Assembly (NCBI GenBank): GCA_900637705.1
Contig: LR134390.1
Coordinates: 992,001-1,056,000, forward strand
Origin: Fusobacterium varium
Lineage (GTDB): Bacteria > Fusobacteriota > Fusobacteriia > Fusobacteriales > Fusobacteriaceae
Length of the DNA: 64,000 nucleotides
Direction: 5' to 3'
Positions 45,461 to 54,947 of this stretch are shown here, one piece after another; within the stretch, counting starts at the first letter, position 1; each line of letters starts with the position of its first letter. The notes under the pieces are model-generated. The model made no database searches and was not told the DNA's origin. It was given only the letters and a program-made list of their open reading frames with translations. Position numbers and translations under genes: made by a program.

Positions 45461-46785
45461 TTATTTTAAATGAGTTTCTAAAAATTTTTCCATATCCTCT
45501 TTTGGAACCATTCTTCCACCAGTTGCCCAGCAGATGTGATAAGCATTTTCTATGTTTTTTCCAATTCTTTTTCAATATAGTTTTTTGTTTCTTCATATTT
45601 TAATAAAGATACAGGACCTTCAAAGGCAGCACATGATGATGGTTCTATCCTTATATTTTCTGATTCATTCAAACATCTTAAATAATCATAAAGTTTGTAA
45701 TCCTCCAGAGTAAATTCTCCGCTTAAAATATAATCCATCATTCTTCCTACAAGACCAGAAGGTCTTGCAACTGCAAGTCCATCAGCATGTGTTATTCCAT
45801 TTATTCCGATATCACGAACGCTGATTTTCTCATGAAATCCACTTTCCATTCCTAAAAGCATACAAGGGGCCAAAGTAGGTTCAATAAAGAAAATATATAC
45901 ATTTTCTTTAAAAATTCTTTTTAAGCCATAAGCAACCCCACCAGGAGCACCTCCTACTCCACATGGAATATAAACTAACAAAGGGTGTTCATTATCAATG
46001 AAAATATTTTTTTCATCTAATTGTTTTTTTAATCTTGAAGCTGCAACAGTATATCCTAAAAATAGATTCAATGATTTTTCATCATCTACAAAATAACTTT
46101 TAGAATCTGCGTCTGAATTTTTTCTTCCTTCTTCAACCGCTTTTCCGTAGTCATCAGCATATTCAACAACTTTTACTCCTTTTGATCTCAACATATCTTT
46201 TTTCCATTGTTTTGCATCAGCTGACATATGAACAATAACTTCAAATCCTAGAGCAGCACTTGTTATACCTATACTTAGACCTAGATTTCCAGTTGATCCT
46301 ACCTGAATTTTATAAGAGGAAAAGAATTTTTTAAATTTTTCATCTGCTAAAATTGAATAATCATCATTAATAGATAATATTCCTGCCTCAATAGCTAATT
46401 CTTCTGCATGTTTTAAAACTTCATATACTCCGCCTCTAGCTTTTATAGACCCAGCTACAGGAAGATGGCTGTCCATTTTTAAATATAATTTTCCAGGAAT
46501 TTGAGCATTATATTTTTTTTCAAGAGTTTTTTGCATAGAAAATATTGGTTCTAATGGAGATTCTATTATCCCATTTGTTCCTTCTGTTTCAGGAAAAGAT
46601 TTTTTTATAAATGGAGCAAATCTTTTAAGACGTTCCTCAGCATCTTTTAAATCTTCATCAGAAAGAGGAAGATTTTTTTCATATTCACTGTATGGAATTT
46701 CTTTTTTATTAATCCAACCTATTTCTTTTTTATCAGCTAATTTTTTAATAATAGCATCATTTTTGATTAGTTCTTCAATGTTCAT
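45461..46785 (-). pseudogene. dsdA: D-serine ammonia-lyase DsdA, frameshifted at the C-terminus
   Basis: DsdA converts D-serine to pyruvate and ammonia with PLP. The PLP lysine is in AGSIKARGG (Lys115), with [21 protein letters not shown] for phosphate binding and [11 protein letters not shown] late. The frame stops at 45550, but one added A in the A6 of GGAAAAAACAT (or the A5 just upstream) restores ENAYHICWATGGRMVPKEDM, the exact family C-terminus, ending at 45461; the whole is 441 residues (E. coli DsdA 442). ATG follows AAAGGAG. It lies between the GntP-type permease and the fold-III PLP enzyme. Confidence 0.92.
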
Positions 46786-46829
46786 TTTGTTCTCCTTTAT
46801 TATAAAAATATTTTAATTTATTGTTTATT

Positions 46830-48188
46830 TTATAAGAAAATCATTTTTAATATTATAACACAAATAAGTGCTGTTACAGATTGAAAAACACTTATTATAG
46901 GAAATACTTTATAAGCTGTTTCTGGTTTCATTCCTGATGTAGAAGTAACTACCCAGAAGAAATCATCATTTCCATGAAATACCATAAATCCTCCAGCAGC
47001 ACATGCCAGCATAGCTATAACTAATCCTATTGGTGAATTGAATCCAAGAATATCTACTAATGGCAATAACATAGAAGCAGCTGTAATCATTCCTACAGTA
47101 CCTGAACCAATTGCAGTTCTGAAAATTGCACCAATTATGTATGGAACTATTATTCCTATCGAGATTCCAGAAAATAGATTTAGAACTATATCTTGAAGAT
47201 TAGATAATTTTAAGATGGTTGCAAAAGCTCCACCAGCTCCAACTATTAAAACTATTTGTCCTGCTGTTTTTAATGCTTCACCAAATATTCCATCAAATGT
47301 CCATACTTCTTTATCATCAGGATGAACAGATTTATATGTAAAGAATGCAATAATTAATCCTATAAATAAAGCAACTACTGTCTGACCTAGAGCATCAACA
47401 ATATTATAGAACATTCCTTTTCCTAAAGGTGAAGATTCTAAAGTTGCAACAGTTCTTAGTAACATCAAAAATATTGGTAATAGGATAGGCAGAAAGCTCA
47501 TAAGAGGACTTGGAAGTTTTTTACTGCCATTTACCTTTATTATTTTACTAGCATCTTCTATCTCTGGTAAAAAATGATATTTCTTACCAAAAACTCTACC
47601 AGCTAAAATAGCAACAACTGTAACAGGAATAGAAACCAACATTCCAAGTAAAATAACTAATCCTAAATTAGAACCTAAGATTCCTGCAACTGCTAATGGT
47701 CCAGGTGTAGGAGGAACCAGCATATGTGTAGCATGTAATCCCATAGCCAAGGCTACTGCCATTGTTGTCATACTGGTACCAGTATCTTTACTTATTCTTT
47801 TAGCAAGTGGTGATAATAAGACAAATGCTGAATCACAAAATACAGGAATAGATACAAAATATCCAGTGACAGCCAATCCAATATCAGCATTTTTCTTTCC
47901 AGTAATTTTTAAAATTGTTTCAGCCATTGTTTCTGCAGCTCCACTATGTTCCAGAAGTGCCCCCATAACAGTTCCTATTGCAATAACTACTCCAATTCCT
48001 ACAATAGTTTCTCCTAATCCCCCAGAATATGCTCCAATGATAGCTGGAATTGAATGACCTGAAATAATTCCAAAAAAGAAAGCACTAATACTTAAAGCGA
48101 AAAAAGGATGTAATTTCACCTTAACTGTCAGTATTATCAATAGTAGTATTGATAATGCTATTGTTACAATAACAAATGTTGAACCCAT
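46830..48188 (-). CDS. GntP-family permease, probable D-serine transporter (DsdX-like)
   Basis: A 452-residue gluconate:H+ symporter-family protein with about twelve membrane helices. Family features: FFALSISAFFFGIISGHS, GIGVVIAIGTVMGALLEHSGAAETMA, HATHMLVPPTPGPLAVAGILG, GAGGAFATILK and FMVFHGNDDFFWV near the end. The family includes gluconate, glycerate and D-serine (DsdX) carriers; being first in an operon with dsdA makes D-serine the likely substrate (inference). ATG follows TAGGAGGT. Divergent from the XRE-cupin regulator. Confidence 0.9.
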   Translation of the reverse strand: MGSTFVIVTIALSILLLIILTVKVKLHPFFALSISAFFFGIISGHSIPAIIGAYSGGLGETIVGIGVVIAIGTVMGALLEHSGAAETMAETILKITGKKNADIGLAVTGYFVSIPVFCDSAFVLLSPLAKRISKDTGTSMTTMAVALAMGLHATHMLVPPTPGPLAVAGILGSNLGLVILLGMLVSIPVTVVAILAGRVFGKKYHFLPEIEDASKIIKVNGSKKLPSPLMSFLPILLPIFLMLLRTVATLESSPLGKGMFYNIVDALGQTVVALFIGLIIAFFTYKSVHPDDKEVWTFDGIFGEALKTAGQIVLIVGAGGAFATILKLSNLQDIVLNLFSGISIGIIVPYIIGAIFRTAIGSGTVGMITAASMLLPLVDILGFNSPIGLVIAMLACAAGGFMVFHGNDDFFWVVTSTSGMKPETAYKVFPIISVFQSVTALICVIILKMIFL

Positions 48189-48608
48189 AAAAATACCTCC
48201 TACTTTTTATTATATGTTGCTTTATATAAGTTCTTTTAAATAAAGAATTTTATTACCTTGATATATTAAAAAATAATTGATAACAATATATTTTTTGCTT
48301 TTTAAGTTAATATAATTAAATTTTAATAAGAAATTTCTTCATATTCAAGAAATGATTTCTTTAAAAATATTAAATATTAATTAATTTTTATATAGTTAAA
48401 ATTTATTTTTAAATGAATTGTATATTAAAAGTTCTATATGTTTTGATTTTTGATTGAATTATACTTTATAAAAAATAAAATGTCAATAAAAAATTAAATA
48501 CAATTAAATTTAATTGTATTTAATTAAATGGTGCTGAATAAAACATAGTAGAGAAAATTTTTTAAATAGTATATAATTGTAATATATTAAAATAAGAAAG
48601 GATTAAAA
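48189..48608. other. Divergent control region of the D-serine operon
   Basis: About 420 very AT-rich bases between gntP and the XRE-cupin gene. It holds a perfect 34-base palindrome (48492-48525) and likely both promoters, though no single consensus pair stands out. No gene is seen. Confidence 0.6.
48492..48525. repeat. Perfect 34-base palindrome, candidate XRE-cupin operator
   Basis: The half-site AATTAAATACAATTAAA (48492-48508) is followed without a spacer by its exact reverse complement. It lies about 83 bases upstream of the regulator start, in the shared divergent region. No T run or coding role explains it. Confidence 0.7.
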
Positions 48609-49166
48609 ATGGATAAAGAAATAAATGTAGGAGCCATAATTAAAAGAATTAGAATAGAAAAAGGATTGCTGTTAAAAGATGTTGCTGAGAAATGTGAAAT
48701 TTCTTCATCTATGCTTAGTCAGATTGAAAAGGGAAATGCTAATCCTTCTTTAAATACAATAAAATCAATTGCACAAGCTTTGGAAATTCCTCTATTTAAA
48801 TTTTTTATAGAACCTGAAAAAGAGGATATAAGTATTAATATTTTGAAAAAAGAAGATAGAAAAATAATAAATACTAAAAAGATAAGATATGAGCTTCTTT
48901 CTCCAGAAGGGCCTACTAATATCGAATGTATGAAAATGACTTTTACTGAAAAAAATGCTGAAACTTCAATAGAACCAATGGCACATAAAGGAGAAGAGGT
49001 AGCCATTCTTTTAAGTGGGAAAGTAAAAATAACTATAGGGAATCAGTCTTGTGAGATGGAGCCAGGAGATTCAGTTTATATACCTGCATTAAAGCCTCAT
49101 AAATGGACTAATTTAAATGCTGGAGAAAGTGTTGTGCTTTTTTCTGTGACTCCACCTGAGTTTTAG
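48609..49166 (+). CDS. XRE-family regulator with C-terminal cupin domain
   Basis: A 185-residue regulator. Residues 8-65 form the HTH (IIKRIRIEKGLLLKDVAEKCEISSSMLSQIEKGNANPSLNTIKSIA), and residues about 110-180 a cupin barrel (MAHKGEEVAILLSGKVKITIGNQSCEMEPGDSVYIPALKPHKWTN). This two-domain type (PuuR/ SutR-like) often controls amino-acid or amine catabolism, with the cupin binding a small ligand. Being divergent from gntP-dsdA and next to a long palindrome, it probably controls the D-serine operon and itself. Shine-Dalgarno AAAGGA, ending at a hairpin. Confidence 0.92.
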   Translation: MDKEINVGAIIKRIRIEKGLLLKDVAEKCEISSSMLSQIEKGNANPSLNTIKSIAQALEIPLFKFFIEPEKEDISINILKKEDRKIINTKKIRYELLSPEGPTNIECMKMTFTEKNAETSIEPMAHKGEEVAILLSGKVKITIGNQSCEMEPGDSVYIPALKPHKWTNLNAGESVVLFSVTPPEF

Positions 49167-49195
49167 GGTTATTATGAAAAATAAAATATAAAATA

Positions 49196-49222
49196 AAAAA
49201 GGGATATTTTCCCTTTTTATTT
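49196..49222 (+). terminator. Intrinsic terminator after the XRE-cupin gene
   Basis: AAAAAGGGA pairs with TTCCCTTTTT around a short TAT loop, followed by A/T-rich sequence. Confidence 0.75.
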
Positions 49223-49458
49223 ATAGTTAAAAGAAATTTATTTTTTTGCGTTGATTAAAAATGAAAAGCAATAATTTTGAAATTTAAAAAATAAAATTAT
49301 ATATATTTAGGTGCTTTTGAATATTACTATTTTAATATTAAATAATTTTGAATTATTTGTATTATTTTCAATATCTATAATTTTTTATAATAATATTTAG
49401 TGAGTCTTAAAAAATATTTTCATATTTTTGATTCAAATAAAATTACTAGAATATCAGG

Positions 49459-49818
49459 TTATTCTACAATAACTTTAAAACGACATTTTTCAGCTCCTCC
49501 TAATACAGTTTCAATCATTTCTACTTGTATGTTTTTATTAGGCATTAAATTTCCAAGGATATATAATATACTTTGTCGTGAGCATTCACAATGTGATACA
49601 CTGTTTATTTTTCCAGATAATACTTCTTCACAAACACATTTAGGATAACCTATCTCATAGATGTGCCCAGGTTCTATAATTTTTGCCAATAACGCTTCTG
49701 TATTACCATATTTTTTATATTGTTCATCTAAATTACAACCGCATTCCATAAATTGTTTTTTCTGAATTGGTAAGACACTATCTTTAACACAGGTAATTGC
49801 TTTATTTCTATAATTCAT
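49459..49818 (-). CDS. Small cysteine-rich protein, DUF6144/V4R-like end
   Basis: A 119-residue protein with nine cysteines, including GCNLDEQYKKYGN, PKCVCEEVLSGKINSVSHCECSRQS and a late GGAEKCRFKVIVE. The last part (C-x-C ... then two strands ending CRFKI-like) resembles the DUF6144/V4R-like ends of proteins thought to bind metals or aromatic ligands, but I am not certain. ATG at 49818 is chosen because GGGGG lies 7 bases upstream; the frame extends further without a better site. It is isolated between AT-rich spacers. Function unknown. Confidence 0.6.
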   Translation of the reverse strand: MNYRNKAITCVKDSVLPIQKKQFMECGCNLDEQYKKYGNTEALLAKIIEPGHIYEIGYPKCVCEEVLSGKINSVSHCECSRQSILYILGNLMPNKNIQVEMIETVLGGAEKCRFKVIVE

Positions 49819-49860
49819 TTTATTTCCCCCTAAGTTTTTTTGATTTTTTAATTCTATCAT

Positions 49861-50408
49861 GATTTTTTTTCTAAGTAAAGATTTTAGAAATTGAGATAAA
49901 TAATCTTGGTTGAAAAAAAGTAAATAAGAATGGTAAAATAAGATTGTTTATATTTATTTTATGAGAATTTATATTAATCTTTTTTGTCAGTGAAATATTG
50001 TCATTTTCATTTTTTTGAAATTTTACAAGAAGTTTTCTACTAAAGATATTAGTATTTATTTTATTAGATTTTTTATGTTTTTTTTATGAAAATATGCTAG
50101 TATTATAATTAAAGAGAAAATTTAAATAAAACACTATAAAAACTTGTTAAAAAAGAAAATATTTATAGAGTAATTATATAATTTTATTCTTAATTAAATT
50201 TGAAAAATAATAAAAATAGATAAGAAAAATTTTTTGAAAATTATTAAAAAAATTATATTTAAAGAATGTTTATAGAAGTTTTTTAAGGAACGAGAAAATT
50301 TATTTTGCTAATATATAGAATAAAATTTAGCTAGGACTTAGATATAGGCAAAATAAATTAGAAATTGGAAAATATCTAATATCAGAAGAAATAAAAGGAG
50401 AAAAACTA
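49861..50408. other. AT-rich spacer before the nuclease cassette
   Basis: About 550 bases of extremely AT-rich, low-complexity DNA. No gene, terminator or clear RNA is seen. It marks the left edge of an accessory patch. Confidence 0.5.
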
Positions 50409-51490
50409 ATGAATACTTTAAAATTAGATGAAGCAATTAAAAATTTTTTAGAAAAAAAAGAAACAAATAAAACTTATTATGAAGAAAACTGGAATGAACG
50501 TAAGGAACGTAAAGAATTTTATCAGAATTTTACAAAAGAAAAACTATTATCTATGTCTGAAGAAATTTTTTTGAATATATTGGAAAGCTTTGGTCTATGC
50601 TGATTTGGGGGAATAAGCAATATATTATTAATAAATTGATTGAAGACAATAGTTTTGATAAACTAAAAAAAGAACTTGCAGAGTTCTTGTATGGAATAAA
50701 ACCATTAGAAATTCGTTGGGACTCTTTCTTAAAATCTATTAAAGGATTAGGTCCAGCTACTATGAGTGAATTGCTTACTTATATAAATCCAAGAGAATAT
50801 GTTATCTTTAATAAAACTACTATTCTTTGTTTTAAATACTTAGATATTCCTAACATGCCTAAGTATAATTATCAATATACCGGAAAGAAATATATAGAGG
50901 TTTGTAAAATAGCCAAAAAAATATCAGTTGAATTAGAAAAAATAGGAGAAGAAGACTATGATCTATTGGCAGTTGACTATTTTTTATGGGATGAAATTTT
51001 ACCTTATGCAGAATCTAAAGAAGAAATTTCAACCTCTAAAAGAGAAATAAAATTAAAAAATATTTCAACTATTGAATCAATATCACTTCATGATGAGATA
51101 AAAGAAAAACTTGAAATAATAGGGAAGTTATTAGGGTTTGAAAGTCGTTCAGAGGTAAAAATAACTACTGGTGCTATAGTAGATGTAGTTTGGGAAGCTA
51201 AAATAGGAAATATGGGAAAAGCTATATATGTTTTCGAAGTTCAATCTAAAGGTTCAATAGATAGCCTTATATTAAATTTGAGAAAAGCTCAAAGTAATCC
51301 AGCTGTTCAAGCTGTTGTTGCTGTTTCTGATGAAGGGCAACTATCTAAAATCATAAAAGAAAGTGCTGGAGTTATTGAAGAAAAATCACTTCGTACTTGG
51401 GATATAGAAGATATTATAAAAGTTTATGACTCTCTTGTTCGTGCTCATGAGTCTATTAATAAACTTTCATTAGTACCTGAAAGTTTTTAA
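50409..51490 (+). pseudogene. Putative PD-(D/E)xK nuclease with HhH-like domain, frameshifted
   Basis: Two overlapping frames form one gene. The first ends at 50603; adding one T to the T7 run at 50566-50572 gives EEIFFEYIGKLWSMLIWGNKQY and joins it to the second, for 360 residues. Middle part: IKGLGPATMSELLTYINPREYVIFN (helix-hairpin-helix-like, about residues 110-135) and AVDYFLWDEILPY. C-terminal part has a PD-(D/E)xK pattern: GAIVDVVWEA then IYVFEVQSKGSIDSLILNLRKAQ (Asp, Glu, and E-x-Q-x-K). The protein is unrecognised as a whole, but a DNA-cleaving or repair role is plausible. ATG follows AAAAGGAG. The next gene is 79 bases away. Confidence 0.65.
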
Positions 51491-51569
51491 AAAAATTAGT
51501 TTATGATGTTTCTAATGGTCATTTAAATATGTAGGAAAAAGAAATTTAAAGCAAGAGGAGAATTTTATT

Positions 51570-52490
51570 ATGAGTATTTGGAGAATAAACTGTAAACCAG
51601 GAAGTAAAATGGTTGGACACAAAGAGTCATTTGAAAAGTGGATTGAAAAGGGGATTATCGGTATTGGGTGGAGTAAAGAGGAAAAATTTTTAGAAAACTT
51701 AAATGAAACCTATATCACTATTGAAACTATAAGAAAACATATCTATACAAAACTTAAAGATTGGAATTGTAAAACGAGATCCTATAGTTCATATACTAAT
51801 ATTCTTTTTGATAGAATGAAGAAAGGAGATTATGTTTGGATAAGATATAATGGTATCTATAAACTAGGAATAGTTGAAGATGAATGTTGTTCATATAATA
51901 TAAATCCATCTGAAAATTTTATTCCAGATAGGTATCAAATTGGGTTTTATAGAAAAGTAAGGTTTATAGCTAAGGATTTAAATGAAAGTGAAGTTCCAGG
52001 AAAAATAGTTGCTAGTTTTAGAAATAGCAGTACACTTCAAAGAGTATATGAAATTAAAGAAGAATTATCACTTTATTGTAATTCAATTATAGAAAATAAA
52101 ACTATAAATTTTTCTATACAGGACTGGAAAAATTTATTAAGTGCTGAAGATATTGAAGAAGTAGTAGGTTTATATCTTCAGATAGAAAAAAACTTGTATG
52201 TTTATACATCTAGTTGTAAAAAGGATACTAGTCTAATTGAATTTCAACTTGTAGATAAAAATAGTAAGTTATATGGTTTACAAGCAAAGAGTGGAACTAC
52301 AAGTATCAATGCTGATGAGTATTTTAAACTTTCTAAGAGTATGAAAATTTTTCTTTTTTCATCTAATGATATTGTAACTAATATTGAAAAATATGAAAAT
52401 ATGGAAAAAATAGATTCTAAGGAAATTACATTATTTATAGAAAAATATTTAAATATTTTACCTAAAAGGATAAAATTTTGGTTTATTTAA
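51570..52490 (+). CDS. Putative restriction-type nuclease with EVE/PUA-like N-terminus
   Basis: A 306-residue protein. The N-terminal ~150 residues look like an EVE/PUA-type domain that reads modified bases: WRINCKPG, FEKWIEKGIIGIGWSKEE, MKKGDYVWIRYNGIYKLGIVEDE. The C-terminal half (from about 185) resembles a PD-(D/E)xK fold: LLSAEDIEEVVGLYLQ, then SLIEFQLVD and YGLQAKSGTTSINADEYFKL, where Q-A-K-S-G mimics the Mrr-type Q-x-K catalytic motif. With the neighbouring nuclease gene it suggests a modification-dependent restriction or defence pair (inference). ATG follows GAGGAG. Not recognised as a named system. Confidence 0.6.
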   Translation: MSIWRINCKPGSKMVGHKESFEKWIEKGIIGIGWSKEEKFLENLNETYITIETIRKHIYTKLKDWNCKTRSYSSYTNILFDRMKKGDYVWIRYNGIYKLGIVEDECCSYNINPSENFIPDRYQIGFYRKVRFIAKDLNESEVPGKIVASFRNSSTLQRVYEIKEELSLYCNSIIENKTINFSIQDWKNLLSAEDIEEVVGLYLQIEKNLYVYTSSCKKDTSLIEFQLVDKNSKLYGLQAKSGTTSINADEYFKLSKSMKIFLFSSNDIVTNIEKYENMEKIDSKEITLFIEKYLNILPKRIKFWFI

Positions 52491-52602
52491 GAATAAAAAT
52501 GAGAGTGTGAAAAAATCTGTAAATTATATTTTATGAGTAAAATTTTCAATTAACTTTTTTATGTAATTTAATGTGCTAAATATTTTTTTCTATGTTCAAC
52601 AA

Positions 52603-53082
52603 CTACTTTGATTCTTTATTCTTTTGTAGCTCTCTTTTCTGAATTAGAGTGTTTAACTTTTTTAAATATTTGTTTTCAGCTTCTAAGTATAAATTTTTTT
52701 TTCTAATTTTTTCATTTTTTCTAAAGTAAGTTTTTGGTTATTAGTTATTAGTTTTTAGTTATAGTTTTTGTTCTCTCCCTAGGTTTTTCTATGACATTAT
52801 AGAAGTTTTTATTATATTTTTTATCCAATTATATAAAATTCCATTAGAAGAAAGTCTAATATTAATAGCAATAAACATTACAGCAAACTCTTTAAATTTT
52901 TTTGAATAATATCTATTTTTTCCATTTCTCAGGATATCATATCCATCTTTATTAAGAAGTTTAATCTAATATTTAACTCTATGGATATTAATATTGAATT
53001 CTAAAGCTAAATTTATTAAACTTTCTCCTTTTAGTCTTTGGTCATAAATTTCAATTCTTTGTTCGTTTGTTAATTTAGCCAT
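52603..53082 (-). pseudogene. Decayed IS3/IS150-family transposase OrfA
   Basis: Reading the minus strand from ATG at 53082 gives AKLTNEQRIEIYDQRLKGES and ALEFNINIHRVKY, then a stop, then IKLLNKDGYDILRNGKNRYY and SKKFKEFAVMFIAINI, further stops, and a charged coiled-coil end (LYLEAENKYLKKLNTLIQKR). This is the helix-turn-helix plus leucine-zipper layout of IS150-type OrfA. Several in-frame stops show decay. No orfB (DDE catalytic part) is found upstream on either side, so the element cannot move by itself. Confidence 0.75.
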
Positions 53083-53118
53083 AAAAAAAACTGTGCTCAT
53101 ATTTTAATTATCTAAGAT

Positions 53119-53134
53119 TGTGGGTCAGTACAAT
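53119..53134. repeat. Possible IS terminal inverted-repeat end
   Basis: Near the start of the OrfA relic the plus strand reads TGTGGGTCAGTACA; its complement TGTACTGACCCACA is typical of the ends of IS150-like elements. The partner end was not found. Confidence 0.4.
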
Positions 53135-53160
53135 GAATCTTTTCTTTTTTAGAACCAAAA

Positions 53161-53191
53161 AAAGCCTCTGAGAATTATTTCAAGAGGCTTT
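53161..53191 (-). terminator. guaA terminator (symmetrical)
   Basis: AAAGCCTCT (53161-53169) pairs with AGAGGCTTT (53183-53191); on the minus strand it ends in seven Ts, about 90 bases after guaA. Confidence 0.8.
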
Positions 53192-53282
53192 TTGTATTTT
53201 TAGATTATTACCATTTTATTACCAAAAGATTAAAAAATCTTCTGAAAGTATCTGTTTAAAAGGCTTTATAAAGATTATAATA

Positions 53283-54821
53283 TTATTCCCACTCTATAGT
53301 TGCAGGTGGTTTTGATGAAATATCATAAGTCAATCTATTGATTCCTTTAACCTCATTTAAAATTCTATTAGAAACTCTTTCTAAAAACTCAAATGGAAGG
53401 TGTGACCAAGTAGCAGTCATAAAGTCAATAGTATTAGCAGATCTTAATACAGCAGTATATTCATAAGTTCTTTCATCTCCCATAACTCCAACAGATTTAA
53501 CTGGAAGAAGAACAACAAATGCCTGACTTACTTTAGTATAAAGGTCAGCAGCTCTTAACTCTTCAATAAATATATCATCAGCTTCTCTTAAGATATCAGC
53601 TTTTTCTTTATCTACTTCTCCAAGGATTCTGATTCCAAGTCCAGGACCTGGGAATGGATGTCTATCAATCATATGATCAGGAATTCCAAGTTCTCTACCT
53701 ACTTTTCTTACTTCATCTTTGAAAAGTTCTCTTAAAGGTTCAAGAAGTTTAAATTTCATATCTTCTGGAAGTCCTCCAACATTATGGTGAGATTTAATAG
53801 TCATTGAAGGTCCTTTTACTGACATAGATTCAATAACATCTGGATATATAGTTCCTTGAGCAAGGAATTCTACATCTTTAATTTTTTTAGCTTCTTCATC
53901 AAATACTTCAATAAATTCTTTTCCAATTATTTTTCTTTTAGTTTCTGGATCAGATACACCAGCTAATTTTGTAAGGAATCTATCTTCTGCATCAATACAT
54001 TTGATATTCATATGGAAATTTTCTCCATATACTTCCATTACTTTTTTAGCTTCATCTTTTCTTAATAATCCAGTGTCAACAAAGATACAAGTAAGCTGAT
54101 CTCCAATAGCTTTGTGAATAAGAGTAGCAGCAACTGATGAATCTACTCCTCCTGAAAGACCAAGAAGAACTTTTTTATCTCCAACAGTTTCTTTAATATT
54201 TTTTACAGTTTCTTCAATGTAATTACCCATAGACCAGTTTTGCTCACATTTAGCAACATTGAAAACAAAGTTTTTAAGGATTTGTGTTCCGTATTCTGAA
54301 TGAGTAACTTCAGCATGGAATTGAATACAATAACAATTGATTTCAGGAACATGCACAGCAGCTACACAAGAATCAGTGTGACCGATTTGAACAAATCCTG
54401 GAGCCATTTTAGTAACATGGTCATTGTGGCTCATCCAAACTTTAGAGTTGTTAGGAATACCTTGGAAAAGTGGACTATCAACATTATCAATTAAAAGTTC
54501 AGCTTTACCAAATTCCTGTTTATCAGCTCTAGCAACCTCTCCTCCCATTAAGTGAGTAGTAAGCTGCATACCATAACAGATACCTAATACAGGAATACCT
54601 TTATAGAATAATTCTTTGTCTATAGTTGGAGCTCCTTCTGCATACACCGAAGAAGGTCCTCCTGAAAGGATTATTCCTTTAGGTTTTCTAGCAAGTATTT
54701 TTTCTAAAGGTTCAAAATATGGAACAACTTCAGCATAAACACCCATTTCTCTGACTCTTCTGGCAATCAGTTGATTGTATTGAGAACCAAAGTCCAGTAT
54801 TACAATACTATTTTCTTTCAT
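53283..54821 (-). CDS. guaA: GMP synthase (glutamine-hydrolysing)
   Basis: A 512-residue enzyme that aminates XMP to GMP using glutamine and ATP. N-terminal class-I glutamine amidotransferase: [18 protein letters not shown], nucleophile GICYGMQ and [12 protein letters not shown]; then the PP-loop ATPase with [16 protein letters not shown] (about residue 220), and the C-terminal dimer domain [16 protein letters not shown] ending [13 protein letters not shown]. Start ATG at 54821 follows GGAGG. It has its own consensus promoter overlapping the end of the upstream HAD gene. Confidence 0.97.
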   Translation of the reverse strand: MKENSIVILDFGSQYNQLIARRVREMGVYAEVVPYFEPLEKILARKPKGIILSGGPSSVYAEGAPTIDKELFYKGIPVLGICYGMQLTTHLMGGEVARADKQEFGKAELLIDNVDSPLFQGIPNNSKVWMSHNDHVTKMAPGFVQIGHTDSCVAAVHVPEINCYCIQFHAEVTHSEYGTQILKNFVFNVAKCEQNWSMGNYIEETVKNIKETVGDKKVLLGLSGGVDSSVAATLIHKAIGDQLTCIFVDTGLLRKDEAKKVMEVYGENFHMNIKCIDAEDRFLTKLAGVSDPETKRKIIGKEFIEVFDEEAKKIKDVEFLAQGTIYPDVIESMSVKGPSMTIKSHHNVGGLPEDMKFKLLEPLRELFKDEVRKVGRELGIPDHMIDRHPFPGPGLGIRILGEVDKEKADILREADDIFIEELRAADLYTKVSQAFVVLLPVKSVGVMGDERTYEYTAVLRSANTIDFMTATWSHLPFEFLERVSNRILNEVKGINRLTYDISSKPPATIEWE

Positions 54822-54844
54822 AAAAACCTCCAAATTTAAAATAA

Positions 54845-54906
54845 AAGGAGCGAAATGCTCCTTGTTAAACAACCTGAAAACAAATATCAATCTTTGTATG
54901 ATATTT
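54845..54906 (-). promoter_or_regulatory. guaA leader with two hairpins (candidate attenuator)
   Basis: In the leader, AAATATCA/TGATATTT (54882-54906) forms one hairpin and AAGGAGC/GCTCCTT (54845-54863) a second, followed by TTATTTT on the minus strand. The second looks like a weak terminator just before the guaA ribosome-binding site. No known purine riboswitch is recognised. Confidence 0.4.
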
Positions 54907-54918
54907 ATTGATTATAGA

Positions 54919-54947
54919 ATTCTACCATAAAATCAAAACAGTGTCAA
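54919..54947 (-). promoter_or_regulatory. Promoter for guaA
   Basis: On the minus strand TTGACA (54947-54942), a 17-base spacer and TAGAAT (54924-54919). Confidence 0.8.

Larger units (their letters stand above)
52491..53282. other. Spacer with IS relic
   Basis: About 790 bases between the nuclease cassette and guaA with no intact gene. It contains the decayed IS3-family orfA (52603-53082), a likely insertion-sequence end near 53119-53134, and the guaA terminator (53161-53191). Confidence 0.6.
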
